Origin: Sphingobacteriaceae bacterium UBA2059
GTDB taxonomy: Bacteria; Bacteroidota; Bacteroidia; Sphingobacteriales; Sphingobacteriaceae
Reading direction: 5' to 3'
Assembly: GCA_002332615.1 (NCBI GenBank)
Contig: DDAL01000004.1
Span: 42,312-106,311 of the forward strand
DNA: 64,000 nucleotides
A program made the translations under genes and the position numbers. This document shows, piece by piece, positions 18,382 to 28,008 of this stretch; within the stretch, counting starts at the first letter, position 1, and the number at the start of each line of letters is the position of its first letter. The notes beneath the pieces are model-generated. The model was not told the DNA's origin. It saw only the letters and a list, made by a program, of their open reading frames with translations, and did no database searches.

Positions 18382-19335
18382 ATGATACTGGTTAGCGGCG
18401 CAACAGGTTTTTTGGGCACAGAGCTTGTAGCCCAACTGCTGGATAAAGGCTTTAAGGTACGTGCTTTAAAACGTCAGGCATCGGTTATACCCCCTGCATT
18501 ATTGAACCGCACAGGCCTTCAATGGGCAGAGGCCGATATCTTAAACTATTTCGACCTTGAAAAAGCAATGGACGGAGTAGAGGAAGTTTACCATTGTGCA
18601 GCTATTGTATCCTTTGATCAAAACGACAAAGATAAAATGCTAAAAGTAAGCAGAGAAGGCACTGCTCATATAGTGAACTTATGCATGGAAAAACGGATTA
18701 AAAAGCTACTCCATGTAAGTTCTATTGCTGCGTTAGGCGAAGCTAAGCCGGGGCTGCCGGTAACAGAAAAAACGTATTGGGAATACAATGGAAAGCAAAA
18801 CGGTTACTCTATAGCCAAGTACGAAAGCGAAATGGAGGTATGGAGAGGCATTTCAGAAGGATTAAATGCCGTTATTGTAAACCCTTCAATTATTATTGGC
18901 CGGGGAGCGAGAGATGGCGGCATAAAAGAATTATTTAAGCTTGATGAGCGAATGCTGCGCTATTATCCGCCCGGTATTGCAGCGCTGGTAGATGTTGAAG
19001 ATGTAGCCAGGGCTATGATACTCTTGATGGAGAGTGAAATAAGCCAGGAGCGCTTTATACTAAATGCTGAAAACGTTCGCTATAAAGAACTCTTTGCTGA
19101 ATTTGCCAGACTCAGAGATATCCCCGGCCCCGCTATAGAACTTAAAGCGTGGATGGGAACCCTGATGCTCACTTTTTTAAAACTTGCGAATTACGTTACC
19201 GGGAGAAAGCCTTCGCTGACAAAAGCAGCACTTGATGCTTCTTTCTCCACTTCCGTTTATTCAGCAAACAGGTTTCTTAATAAGTTCCCTCACTTTAAAT
19301 TTAAGTCTTTTAAGGAAAGTCTCCGGGAGCTATGA
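18382..19335 (+). CDS. NAD-dependent epimerase/dehydratase (extended SDR)
   Basis: 317 residues. Rossmann motif GATGFLG at 6-12 and the SDR active-site motif YSIAK (YxxxK) near 146-150. A substrate-binding C-terminal part includes NPSIIIGRGARDGG. The subfamily resembles dihydroflavonol-4-reductase-like proteins common in Bacteroidota. The substrate is unknown. It begins just after the divergent arginase-fold gene, with a -7 box in the gap. Confidence 0.88.
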   Translation: MILVSGATGFLGTELVAQLLDKGFKVRALKRQASVIPPALLNRTGLQWAEADILNYFDLEKAMDGVEEVYHCAAIVSFDQNDKDKMLKVSREGTAHIVNLCMEKRIKKLLHVSSIAALGEAKPGLPVTEKTYWEYNGKQNGYSIAKYESEMEVWRGISEGLNAVIVNPSIIIGRGARDGGIKELFKLDERMLRYYPPGIAALVDVEDVARAMILLMESEISQERFILNAENVRYKELFAEFARLRDIPGPAIELKAWMGTLMLTFLKLANYVTGRKPSLTKAALDASFSTSVYSANRFLNKFPHFKFKSFKESLREL

Positions 19336-19405
19336 AGGGTAGATTAAATACACAAGCTGAGAAATAAATATATTTCTGCGTACATCTGCGTTAAGACTGC
19401 TCAAT

Positions 19406-19777
19406 ATGAAAGATGTTTTATTGGTTTTTGCCGGCGGCGGCATGGGAAGCGTTTTGCGTTACTTAACCGGCAAGTTATACAAAAATGCCCCTATCACTTT
19501 CCCCCTTGCCACGCTCACTGCTAACTTTTTGAGCTGTATTATTTTTGGATTGATCGTGGCCATCAGCACAGACAAATTAAGCATAAGCAATGGTACAAGG
19601 GCTTTATTACTTACCGGTTTTTGCGGAGGCTTCAGCACTTACTCCTCATTTACGTTCGAAACCGTAGAACTTTTAAAAGCCGGCCAACTTACTACAGGTT
19701 TTTTGAATATCGCTTTAAACTTTATATTAAGTGTATTTGGCCTGTACACAGGTGCTTTGCTCGCCCGCTTGTTATAA
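19406..19777 (+). CDS. crcB: Fluoride channel Fluc/CrcB
   Basis: 123-residue membrane protein with four helices, the N-terminal GGGMGSVLRYLTG motif and the hallmark GFCGGFSTYSSFTFE with the fluoride-lining Phe/Thr/Ser residues. It exports fluoride as a dual-topology dimer. I see no crcB-motif (fluoride) riboswitch in the 70 bp upstream. Confidence 0.94.
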   Translation: MKDVLLVFAGGGMGSVLRYLTGKLYKNAPITFPLATLTANFLSCIIFGLIVAISTDKLSISNGTRALLLTGFCGGFSTYSSFTFETVELLKAGQLTTGFLNIALNFILSVFGLYTGALLARLL

Positions 19778-19829
19778 TTTAGCCCAAATTGTACAGCTTT
19801 TTGTAACTTACAACATATTTTGTAAAGCC

Positions 19830-20891
19830 ATGAACATAGAGATTACTAAAATAACCAACAGTCGTTTAAGTGAAACAGATTTTTCGGACCTAGGATTCGG
19901 AAAGACTTTTTCTGATCATATGTTTATTGCCGATTATACGGGCGGAGAATGGAGAAACTTCAGGATAGTACCTTTTGGCAATATTACAATAAGCCCGGCT
20001 GCATCTGTATTTCACTATGGACAGGCCTTTTTTGAAGGTGTTAAGGCCTATAAACACGCTGACGGACAAGTTTCCATTTTCAGACCCTATAAGAACGCAG
20101 CCAGATTTAATCGTTCAGCGGCGCGCCTTTGTGCGCCCAAAGTACCCGAACAACTATTTGTTGAAGCCATGGCACGTCTTATTGACCTTGATCGGGAATG
20201 GGTGCCCCAGCATGTGGGAAACTCTTTATACATACGCCCCTTTATGATCGCTACCGATGCCTTGCTTGGCGTAAGGCCATCGGATGAATACCAGTTTATG
20301 ATATTAACAGGCCCTTCAGGCGCCTATTTTCCGAAGCCACTAAACGTTAAGATCGAAACGCATTACACCCGGGCCTGCGAAGGGGGGATCGGTTTCGCAA
20401 AGGCCGCGGGCAATTATGCCGGAGCTCTAATGCCCTCACAGCTTGCCCACAAAGAAGGCTTTGATCAGCTTATCTGGACGGATGCGAACAAACATGAATA
20501 CATAGAAGAAATGGGGGCTGCCAACCTCATGTTTGTACTCAACGACACCCTGATCACAGCTTCCTGCCGTGATACTGTATTGGAAGGAGTAACCCGGGAT
20601 ACTATCCTGGAGCTGGCCAGATACGAACATATGAACGTTGAAGAACGCCGGGTAAGCGTAAAAGAAATTATTGAAGGACTTAAAGACGGCTCTCTTACCG
20701 AAGCTTTTGGAGTAGGGACCGCTGCTACCATAGCCCCTATTGCGGCCATAACCTTTGAAGGCGAACGCTTTCAACTAGCCGAAGCACCCGAAACCAGCTT
20801 TTCTAAGCGCACCCTGAAAAAACTGAATGATATTCGTTACGGCCTGGCAGAAGACACTTTTGGCTGGAATTACTTTGTACAAAACTTCTAG
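19830..20891 (+). CDS. ilvE: Branched-chain amino acid aminotransferase
   Basis: PLP enzyme (class IV fold) interconverting Leu/Ile/Val and their keto acids. From the ATG at 19830 it has 353 residues. The PLP lysine lies in GFAKAAGNYAG; YIEEMGAANLMFV and GVTRDTILELA are also seen. The size fits the long, mitochondrial-like BCAT group. Longer in-frame starts would reach back over the crcB stop and lack family similarity. Its last codons form one arm of a convergent hairpin. Confidence 0.95.
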   Translation: MNIEITKITNSRLSETDFSDLGFGKTFSDHMFIADYTGGEWRNFRIVPFGNITISPAASVFHYGQAFFEGVKAYKHADGQVSIFRPYKNAARFNRSAARLCAPKVPEQLFVEAMARLIDLDREWVPQHVGNSLYIRPFMIATDALLGVRPSDEYQFMILTGPSGAYFPKPLNVKIETHYTRACEGGIGFAKAAGNYAGALMPSQLAHKEGFDQLIWTDANKHEYIEEMGAANLMFVLNDTLITASCRDTVLEGVTRDTILELARYEHMNVEERRVSVKEIIEGLKDGSLTEAFGVGTAATIAPIAAITFEGERFQLAEAPETSFSKRTLKKLNDIRYGLAEDTFGWNYFVQNF

Positions 20892-20902
20892 GAGTTTTGT
20901 AC
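20877..20902. terminator. Convergent hairpin built from the end of ilvE
   Basis: GTACAAAACT (20877-20886) and AGTTTTGTAC (20893-20902) form a perfect 10-bp stem with a 6-nt loop. The left arm and loop contain the last three codons and most of the stop of ilvE. The right arm abuts the stop codon of the opposing gene. There is no T tract. Confidence 0.55.
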
Positions 20903-22738
20903 TTAGTCTGTTTGCAGCTCTGTCTTCTTTTTTCTTAACTCCCGGCGCTTTATCCGCTCTCTGCGTTTTTCTTTTCGCCGCTCTTTGAGCATTTGTACAT
21001 CCTGCCTTACGTTATTAAAAATGCGGGTAACCGTAGCGTTAATTTCTTTAATCTTCTCCTCTTTTTGAGTACTAAACCCAACACTCTGCTTCAAGCCCTC
21101 CAGAAGACCTTTCCACATAAGGTTAAAGAACGACATTTCGTAAGACCGCTTAAAGTAGGCTTTACCCACGGTAAAAACGGTATCATTCCTACTATACCGG
21201 GGATTTGACTGCTGCAATACATACATATTAGCAACAGATGATGCAAGGCCTCGCTTGCGGAGAGAACCTGTTTCCTGGTCTTTTTTTAAGAGGTTGATTT
21301 TCAAATCATCATACCAAAACTTAACCAGCCCTTTGGTATAATCCTCATTGCCGTGCATATTAAACTGCAGCTTTTTAACCGAAAGCGACTTGACTTCAGC
21401 AAGAGCAAGCGGCCTTACAATAGCATTAACAGCACGGCCATCCATAGCACCCAGGGTACCTGCATAAGAAAACGCACCTTTTTTATCCACCATATTAAAG
21501 GTAAATAGAACGCTAAGCGGAGCGCGACCCATGAAACTTGTTGTAACAGAAGCCCTTGCCAAAGGCTGCTTTTTAAGCACAAGAGCATCATTGCTTACAT
21601 TGTAAAGGTTGCCTCGCATCTTGCTAAATACCAGGCGGCCTGTACTACGAGTCTGCTGGTTATGCTCATGATAGGCTATGGTAAGGTTTTGAAGAACCAC
21701 ATGCGGGAAGTTCAGATCGAAGGCCAGCTTTTGCAACTGCTGATGAGGAAACTTACCTGTGCGGTCTCTCTTCACTTTCGGATACTGATTGGTATTATAA
21801 ATGTCAATCTTACCATTAGCTATTACTACTTTGCTGCTGTATAAACGTCTATCCTTTCGCAGTTTCTCAATATCTATATTGTTTAAAGTCACCTTTTCAA
21901 TATTTACATCAAACTTTTCTTTTGATTGCTTTACTTTTTTATAAAAAGCATCTGTGGAGTAACGGGCGGTATAAGTCAGGTTGCTCAGCTGTAACCGACT
22001 CTTTTCAGTTGAGAATAATACTTTATTAAACGTGAGAAAATACAGACTGTCGGGAGTTGCAATACGGTAGTTCTTAAGTTCAAAGTCAATATTGCGGGTA
22101 TTATAAAATCTCGATTTGTCCTTATGCGAAAGAGAATCCACCAACACGTCGTTTACAGCTATATTAAGCCCCTTTAACGAAGTACGGCGAGGTTTTTCAT
22201 CGCTCCGGTTTACTAAAAGAAAATTCGTATTATTGAGCCTTATCTCTTTGATCCTTACTTCATTAACAATTGAAGAAATAGATTGATAGATCGTTTTTGT
22301 AGAAGCGGTGTCCCGGTGTATTCGGTTATAGGGCTGAAGCTTCTTACTAATATAAAGATCGGGCTGGCCAATGGTTATCTTGTTTATAATAAGCTTTCTT
22401 TGCCTATAGAGCGTCTTAGGATGAAGTGAATGTATTTCTAATTTCTTAACTTTTAAGGTATACACATTATCAGGCGCCTTCTTTTGCCTGTCAAGCCGCG
22501 CATACACCGCGGTGTCCGGGGTAATGCTAAGATTGCTTAAAGAGGCATTGCCCGTAACGAGATTAACACGCAGGTTTGAATAGTTTATAGAATATAAGCT
22601 ATCGCTTGCATTAAGCACCAGCGCTTTCAGCTGCTGGTCGAGGATTGGCCTCCACTTACGGCTTACATACCAGGCGGCAGCACCTACCAGCATGCTGACA
22701 AGAATGATTATACCGAGGGTCCATTTCCAAAAACGCAT
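20903..22738 (-). CDS. AsmA/TamB-like inner-membrane-anchored protein, role unknown
   Basis: 611 residues. One N-terminal transmembrane helix (about 5-27) is followed by a long, beta-rich periplasmic part. The opening segment resembles AsmA-family proteins, thought to move lipids between membranes or assist outer-membrane assembly. The C-terminus is highly basic (KERRKEKRRERIKRRELRKK). It has its own transcript, convergent with ilvE and divergent from miaB. The AsmA assignment rests on architecture and pattern and not on a decisive motif. Confidence 0.65.
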   Translation of the reverse strand: MRFWKWTLGIIILVSMLVGAAAWYVSRKWRPILDQQLKALVLNASDSLYSINYSNLRVNLVTGNASLSNLSITPDTAVYARLDRQKKAPDNVYTLKVKKLEIHSLHPKTLYRQRKLIINKITIGQPDLYISKKLQPYNRIHRDTASTKTIYQSISSIVNEVRIKEIRLNNTNFLLVNRSDEKPRRTSLKGLNIAVNDVLVDSLSHKDKSRFYNTRNIDFELKNYRIATPDSLYFLTFNKVLFSTEKSRLQLSNLTYTARYSTDAFYKKVKQSKEKFDVNIEKVTLNNIDIEKLRKDRRLYSSKVVIANGKIDIYNTNQYPKVKRDRTGKFPHQQLQKLAFDLNFPHVVLQNLTIAYHEHNQQTRSTGRLVFSKMRGNLYNVSNDALVLKKQPLARASVTTSFMGRAPLSVLFTFNMVDKKGAFSYAGTLGAMDGRAVNAIVRPLALAEVKSLSVKKLQFNMHGNEDYTKGLVKFWYDDLKINLLKKDQETGSLRKRGLASSVANMYVLQQSNPRYSRNDTVFTVGKAYFKRSYEMSFFNLMWKGLLEGLKQSVGFSTQKEEKIKEINATVTRIFNNVRQDVQMLKERRKEKRRERIKRRELRKKKTELQTD

Positions 22739-22854
22739 ATTCTTTTAAACCTAAAAGCTTTGTGTAAGTACCATAAAGTAATTATACTCAATATTATATC
22801 AGCAAGTGAATACTCTTAAGAAAAAACTATTTTTCTGAATAAAGTAAATAATAC

Positions 22855-22893
22855 TGACATACTGTCATTTACTGCGAATTCTTAGTATTTTTG
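22855..22893 (+). promoter_or_regulatory. miaB promoter region with an inverted repeat
   Basis: TATTTTTG (22886-22893) is a perfect TAnnTTTG box 23 nt before the miaB ATG. Just upstream is TGACA-N3-TGTCA (22855-22867). TACTG also recurs three times (22852, 22860, 22870). The repeat sits where a regulator could overlap the -33 region. Confidence 0.4.
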
Positions 22894-22916
22894 TAATCCT
22901 AAAAACAGGGCGATAT

Positions 22917-24335
22917 ATGTTTAAACTGGATACGGTAGAAAAGAGTCATGACGAAGCCAGACAAGGCGAGGCATTGATTCTCGAACAAAGCATAAAAGAC
23001 AACGCACGCAAGCTTTATATTGAAAGCTACGGATGTGCAATGAACTTTTCGGATAGCGAGATTGTGGCCTCCATTATGACCGAATCAGGTTTTCAAACTA
23101 CCGGAAACTATAAAGAAGCGGATGTAATTTTTATTAACACCTGCTCCATAAGAGAAAATGCCGAACAGAGGGTACGCAACAGACTCCGAGAGTTTGCGTT
23201 TGCTAAAACCCAAAACCCTGGCATGATTGTAGGAGTGCTTGGATGCATGGCCGAGCGCCTGAAAGCCAAATTTCTCGAAGAAGAAAAGCTTGTAGATATT
23301 GTTGTAGGACCCGATGCCTATCGCGACCTCCCTAACCTGATAAGCCGGGTTGATGACGGCTCAAAAGCTGTAAACGTTTTGCTTTCGCGCGAGGAAACCT
23401 ATGCCGATGTAAGCCCTGTAAGGCTGAACTCCAATGGCATATCTGCTTTTATTTCCATAATGAGAGGCTGCGACAATATGTGCTCTTTTTGTGTAGTTCC
23501 ATTTACTCGCGGACGCGAACGCAGCCGCGACCCGCTTTCCATTATAAAAGAAGCGGAAGACCTGTATGCGAAAGGCTATAAAGAGGTAACGCTTCTTGGA
23601 CAGAATGTAGACTCTTACAAGTGGTCATCAGAAGATAAAACAAGCAATGTTAATTTTGCCGGCCTGCTGGAGCTGGTGGCCCTGGTTGCGCCCGATCTTA
23701 GAGTACGCTTTTCAACCTCTCATCCGAAGGATATTACCGACGAGGTATTGCACACCATTGCCAGGCATGATAATATATGCAAGTACATTCACCTTCCCGT
23801 ACAATCAGGCAATTCGCGGGTATTGGAACTGATGAACCGCACCTACGACCGCCAGTGGTATATGGAACGCGTAGACAGCATTCGTCGCATCATTCCGCAA
23901 TGCGCAATTTCAACCGATGTAATAACAGGCTTTTGCACTGAAACAGAGGAAGACCACCTTGAAACATTAAGTATGATGGATTATGTGAAGTACGACTTTG
24001 CTTATATGTTTATGTACTCAGAAAGACCCGGCACGCTTGCAGCCAAAAGATATAAAGATGATGTGCCCGAAGAAATAAAGAAAAGGCGGCTTAATGAAAT
24101 AGTACAAAAACAACAGCAGCATTCGCACCAGCGTTTGCGCTCTCAGGTTGGCAAGGTGCACAAGGTTTTAATAGAAGGCTTTTCAAAGAAATCTGATTTA
24201 GATTACTGCGGCCGAAACGATCAGAACGCAATGGTTGTTTTTCCTGCGCATAGCGGCTTTAAACCCGGCGACTATGCCGATGTGCTTGCAGAGCACTGCA
24301 CAACAGCTACTTTATTGGGAAAGATCATTCGTTAA
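22917..24335 (+). CDS. miaB: tRNA methylthiotransferase MiaB
   Basis: Radical-SAM enzyme adding the 2-methylthio group to i6A37 in tRNA. 472 residues. The N-terminal UPF0004 domain has auxiliary-cluster cysteines C40, C76 and C110. The radical-SAM triad is C185, C189 and C192 (CDNMCSFC), and a C-terminal TRAM domain follows. Length is usual. It heads a plus-strand run to secG; the next gene starts 24 bp downstream. Confidence 0.97.
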   Translation: MFKLDTVEKSHDEARQGEALILEQSIKDNARKLYIESYGCAMNFSDSEIVASIMTESGFQTTGNYKEADVIFINTCSIRENAEQRVRNRLREFAFAKTQNPGMIVGVLGCMAERLKAKFLEEEKLVDIVVGPDAYRDLPNLISRVDDGSKAVNVLLSREETYADVSPVRLNSNGISAFISIMRGCDNMCSFCVVPFTRGRERSRDPLSIIKEAEDLYAKGYKEVTLLGQNVDSYKWSSEDKTSNVNFAGLLELVALVAPDLRVRFSTSHPKDITDEVLHTIARHDNICKYIHLPVQSGNSRVLELMNRTYDRQWYMERVDSIRRIIPQCAISTDVITGFCTETEEDHLETLSMMDYVKYDFAYMFMYSERPGTLAAKRYKDDVPEEIKKRRLNEIVQKQQQHSHQRLRSQVGKVHKVLIEGFSKKSDLDYCGRNDQNAMVVFPAHSGFKPGDYADVLAEHCTTATLLGKIIR

Positions 24336-24359
24336 ATCTAAGCATAATCGTTAAAGGAA

Positions 24360-25592
24360 ATGGATACTCAGGATATAAAGAACAGATTTGGAATAATAGG
24401 GAACTCCCCCCTTTTGAACAGGGCTATAGATGTGGCGGCACAAGTGGCACCTACTGACATTTCCGTTTTAATTACAGGCGAGAGCGGAAGCGGAAAAGAG
24501 GTTTTTTCTCATATTATACATCAGCTGAGTGCTCGCAAGCACGGGCCATTTATAGCCGTTAACTGCGGCGCTATCCCCGAAGGAACCATTGACTCCGAGC
24601 TTTTTGGACATGAAAAAGGATCTTTTACCGGAGCCCATGAAGCCCGTAAAGGTTATTTTGAAGTGGTAAATGGCGGTACTATCTTTTTAGACGAGGTGGC
24701 CGAATTGCCCATGGGCACCCAAGCCCGTTTACTGCGGGTACTGGAAACAGGCGAATACCTAAGGGTTGGGTCGTCCAAAGTACAAAAAACTGATGTGCGT
24801 GTAGTTGCTGCAACCAATGTAGAGGTTTCTAACGCGGTAAATAAAGGCAAGTTTAGAGAAGATCTATATTACCGGCTGAGCACTGTTCCTTTAAAGATCC
24901 CTCCGCTGAGAGATCGAAAAGAAGACATCTATCTGATATTCAGAAAATTTATTGCCGATTTTGCTCATAAATACCGCAGCCCCGGAATTCAGCTAGACCA
25001 TGAAGCGCAGCAAATGCTTATCAACTATAGCTGGCCGGGCAACGTAAGACAGCTTAAAAACATAGCAGAGCAAATTGCCGTACTCGAAAAAAACAGAGAG
25101 GTGAACGCCGAACGCTTAAAAAATTACATTCCTCAGGAAACAGGCAACAACCTGCCCATGACCATAAGACAGGATGCCAAAGATGATCTATCTGAGCGAG
25201 ATATTTTGTATAAAGTAATGTTTGACCTTAAGAGAGATATGTGGGATCTAAAAAAGCTGGTGGCAGAGATTATTAAAGACGATGGAAACGTGAACATATT
25301 AAGAGAAAACTCTCACCTGTTCAATCAGCTCCATCCGGAAAACGAGTATCCGGTAAAAGCGTCGCATCAGCCCCTGGTAATTGCCCCTGCCGACAAGGAC
25401 AACAAGCAAGAGTATAGCTATGTGAAACATGACGAGGAGTATGAAGAATCCTTATCTTTGGTGGAAAGAGAGTCGGACCTTATTAAAAAGGCTTTAAAGA
25501 AATATAAAGGCAAGCGCAAGCTGGCTGCCCAGGAGTTGGGAATTTCAGAAAGAACTTTGTACAGGAAAATTAAAGAACTTAATCTTAATTGA
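24360..25592 (+). CDS. Sigma-54-dependent transcriptional activator without receiver domain
   Basis: 410 residues. The AAA+ domain begins almost at once, with Walker A GESGSGKE (40-47), GSFTGA (87-92, the sigma-54 contact loop), Walker B with D111/E112, and the R-finger region. A linker of about 120 residues is followed by a Fis-type HTH at the C-terminus (LAAQELGISERTLYRK). There is no N-terminal receiver, GAF or PAS domain, so its activating signal is not readable. Its TGA overlaps nothing important, and lptE begins 8 bp later. It may regulate the envelope genes around it, but no sigma-54 box precedes them. Confidence 0.92.
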   Translation: MDTQDIKNRFGIIGNSPLLNRAIDVAAQVAPTDISVLITGESGSGKEVFSHIIHQLSARKHGPFIAVNCGAIPEGTIDSELFGHEKGSFTGAHEARKGYFEVVNGGTIFLDEVAELPMGTQARLLRVLETGEYLRVGSSKVQKTDVRVVAATNVEVSNAVNKGKFREDLYYRLSTVPLKIPPLRDRKEDIYLIFRKFIADFAHKYRSPGIQLDHEAQQMLINYSWPGNVRQLKNIAEQIAVLEKNREVNAERLKNYIPQETGNNLPMTIRQDAKDDLSERDILYKVMFDLKRDMWDLKKLVAEIIKDDGNVNILRENSHLFNQLHPENEYPVKASHQPLVIAPADKDNKQEYSYVKHDEEYEESLSLVERESDLIKKALKKYKGKRKLAAQELGISERTLYRKIKELNLN

Positions 25593-25600
25593 TTGATCTA

Positions 25601-26101
25601 ATGACACGTAAAGCTTTAGTGCTACTTCCCCTTTTTTTTCTATTTCAGTCTTGCGGATTTTATAAGTTCAATCAGGCGTCCATTCCGGCCAATATGAAAA
25701 CTGTATCTGTACAGTTCTTTGAAAACAACGCCCCTCTGGTAGTATCGTACTTAAGCCAGCAATTTACAGACGCCCTCAAGGAGCGCATACGAAGCCAGTC
25801 GAGGCTTAGTCTTATCCGAGAGAATGCCGATGGTAATTTCGAAGGACGCATAACCGGATACGCTATTAGCCCGGTAGCAGTTGGAGCCAATGAAATGGCT
25901 AACAAATCGCGGGTTACCATTACAGTAAGCGTAAAATTTACCAACCTGCTTGATGAAAAACTCAGCTTCGAACAGTCGTTCAGCCAGTTTGAAGAAATAA
26001 ACGGAACCACTATCCAAACCGGCCAGGAGGCTGCTGTTATAAGGAACATTAATGCTAAGCTAACAGAAGATATATTTAACAGAGCCTTTGCTAACTGGTA
26101 A
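25601..26101 (+). CDS. lptE: LptE-like LPS-assembly lipoprotein
   Basis: Outer-membrane lipoprotein that would plug LptD during LPS insertion. 166 residues from the ATG at 25601; a TTG 12 nt earlier overlaps the previous stop and is rejected. The lipobox ends in C18 (FLFQSCGFYKFNQASIP), and the CGFYKF opening is characteristic of Bacteroidota LptE. The body alternates beta strands and helices as in the family. lptC lies far away at 50.8 kb. Confidence 0.85.
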   Translation: MTRKALVLLPLFFLFQSCGFYKFNQASIPANMKTVSVQFFENNAPLVVSYLSQQFTDALKERIRSQSRLSLIRENADGNFEGRITGYAISPVAVGANEMANKSRVTITVSVKFTNLLDEKLSFEQSFSQFEEINGTTIQTGQEAAVIRNINAKLTEDIFNRAFANW

Positions 26102-26125
26102 TTCTTTTATTGTAATTTTTTCGAC

Positions 26126-27322
26126 ATGGTGAATGCAAGCAATTTTAACGAACAGGTGAAGGACGATTTCAACAGGCTTATTTCGCCTGAAAATATATAC
26201 AATGAAGAAGACCTTGCGCTGCTGGAATCACTCATTGACCTATATCCTTTTTGCCAGCCGCTGCACATGGCGCGTGCCAGGGCAGTGAGCAAATTCAAAA
26301 AAGATAAAACCCGCGCCGCCTTAACCGATGCTCTTACTTATGCTGCTTCGGCAAATAAGGTTTACACCTACGTACACTCGCCTTCAACATTTATTAAACA
26401 TTCTTATAATAAGACTGGCAACAGCAGCCGGCAGGCCGGGGTACAAGTTACACCCGATGTAGAGACGGCACAGTTAAACCATGCAGGCGAAGGGGCTGAG
26501 CCCCTGCAAAGGGAAGACTATGCGCAAGACACTTCCGAACCCATTGTTATAGTGAGCGGTACCCCCCGCGAGGACGTTGTTGAACTGCCAACTGAAGACG
26601 ACCAATTGATCGAAACAGTTATTCCCGAACCCGAAATGCCTCAATTGGTAGAAGAGAGTACTGCTAATACCAATAACATTGAGCAGCCTTCTGACGAAAG
26701 AGAAGAAGAAAAGGAACTGGTGCTTGTAGATAGTATTGCCTCTTCGGACTATTTTACCTTCAATCAATCGCAGATTGATCCGAGGCAGACAAATGAAGAA
26801 AAGTTACTAAACACTTCCAGCGAAGTTCATAAGTATCATGACGATACGCTCCCGTATTCCTTTCTCTGGTGGCTGCATAAAACCCGCAGCGAGTATGCCC
26901 ACACCTACCAGCCGTTTAAACCGTCTACTTCTGTAGGCCTGAAGCTTTCGGCCGGCTTAAACCAGCAGTATATGGAAAACATATTCCACATACAGCCCGA
27001 GCTTAACACCATGGCTGCCACGCCCGCTACTACCGTAGAATTTGAGCTTAAAAGAAAAGAAGACAAGATAATTGAACGCTTTATAAAAGAGGAACCGCAG
27101 ATAAAGCCCGCACATGCAGACAAGCTGGATACTGAAAATAAAGCCCGCAAAAGCTCAGAAGATAACCTCGATCTTGTGTCAGAAACACTGGCCAGAATAT
27201 ACGCCGATCAAATGCTTTTTCACAAAGCCATAGATACTTATAAAAAATTAAGTTTGAAATTCCCGGATAAAAAACTTTACTTTGCCAGTCAAATAGAAAA
27301 CTTAGAAAAGAAAATAAGCTAA
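26126..27322 (+). CDS. Conserved protein of unknown function with a TPR-like C-terminus
   Basis: 398 residues with no signal peptide. The N-terminal 75 residues form a helical unit (LLESLIDLYPFCQPLHMARA). The middle, about 95-210, is acidic and low-complexity. The C-terminal 40 residues look like one TPR repeat (LARIYADQMLFHKAIDTYKK). It lies between lptE and secG and starts 24 bp after lptE. A scaffold role is possible but not shown. Confidence 0.7.
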   Translation: MVNASNFNEQVKDDFNRLISPENIYNEEDLALLESLIDLYPFCQPLHMARARAVSKFKKDKTRAALTDALTYAASANKVYTYVHSPSTFIKHSYNKTGNSSRQAGVQVTPDVETAQLNHAGEGAEPLQREDYAQDTSEPIVIVSGTPREDVVELPTEDDQLIETVIPEPEMPQLVEESTANTNNIEQPSDEREEEKELVLVDSIASSDYFTFNQSQIDPRQTNEEKLLNTSSEVHKYHDDTLPYSFLWWLHKTRSEYAHTYQPFKPSTSVGLKLSAGLNQQYMENIFHIQPELNTMAATPATTVEFELKRKEDKIIERFIKEEPQIKPAHADKLDTENKARKSSEDNLDLVSETLARIYADQMLFHKAIDTYKKLSLKFPDKKLYFASQIENLEKKIS

Positions 27323-27326
27323 TCAT

Positions 27327-27659
27327 ATGTTTTATACCATCATTATTATAGCAATTATCGTTTGTATACTCCTTGCCCTATTAATTCTTATTCAGGAACC
27401 AAAAGGCGGAGGCCTTACTTCCGGATTTGCAGGAACCAACAACATCATGGGGGTTCAGCGCACCGGAGATTTCCTTGAAAAAGGCACATGGGTACTTGCT
27501 GTAGCGCTTATGGTCTTATCGCTGCTTAGCAATGCAACTGGAAATAGCGGGGGTGGAACGTCAGAAGCGCAAGAAATTCAGAAGCAAATAAACAAGAGTA
27601 CACCAACCATGCCGGTTAGCCCAAATCTGCCCGGCTTAGGCGACAGCTCAAAGAAATAA
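27327..27659 (+). CDS. secG: SecG subunit of the protein translocase
   Basis: 110 residues with two transmembrane helices (about 2-22 and 50-72). Between them is the SecG loop with PKGGGLTSGFAGTNNIMG. The C-terminal tail is Ser/Pro-rich. It starts 4 bp after the preceding stop and ends the run with a strong terminator. Confidence 0.93.
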   Translation: MFYTIIIIAIIVCILLALLILIQEPKGGGLTSGFAGTNNIMGVQRTGDFLEKGTWVLAVALMVLSLLSNATGNSGGGTSEAQEIQKQINKSTPTMPVSPNLPGLGDSSKK

Positions 27660-27676
27660 GCTTCTTTATCAAAGCT

Positions 27677-27710
27677 AAAAAGCTGCCTCATGCTATGAGG
27701 CAGCTTTTTT
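27677..27710 (+). terminator. Terminator of the miaB-secG run
   Basis: AAAAAGCTGCCTCA (27677-27690) pairs with TGAGGCAGCTTTTT (27696-27709), a perfect 14-bp stem with a 5-nt loop and a T run. Confidence 0.9.
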
Positions 27711-27819
27711 GTTTTAAGGGCTTTTACGCGTTCGAAGCATTTGCATTATCAAACGCTTTCAACGCTTACATATCCGATTTATGCTTTATACGCACCCGTG
27801 TAAGCACTTATAAAGGCTC

Positions 27820-28005
27820 TTAGCCCGGCGACACGTCGTATTTGGGTGGGAGCACGTTACCAGGCTTTTTCTTCTTCTTTCTGCGTCGGTTCCACCATAT
27901 ATAGAAACCTGTTACTGGCAGGCTGGTGGCTATAAGCCCACCGGTAAAAGTTACCAGTTTTCCAAACCAGCCCATCCCTACACCACGGTAGCTACTTAGG
28001 GAGAA
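27820..28005 (-). pseudogene. 3' remnant of a PepSY-associated transmembrane protein
   Basis: An open stretch of 62 codons between an in-frame TAA (28006-28008) and the stop at 27820. It encodes MGWFGKLVTFTGGLIATS, then LPVTGFYIWWNRRRKKKKK, then a short tail. The glycine-rich helix, LPVTGFYIWW and the basic end are the C-terminus of PepSY_TM proteins, which are normally 370-500 residues. Everything upstream is lost or unrecognisable. An M-H-D-V-H string about 70 bp upstream on the same strand may be a trace of the Y-D-I/V-H motif. A functional 51-residue protein from the ATG at 27975 is possible but unlikely. Confidence 0.6.
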
Positions 28006-28008
28006 TTA

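Noticed and set aside
19336..19405. Fluoride riboswitch upstream of crcB
   Set aside because: None of the conserved crcB-motif bases are found in the 70-bp gap.
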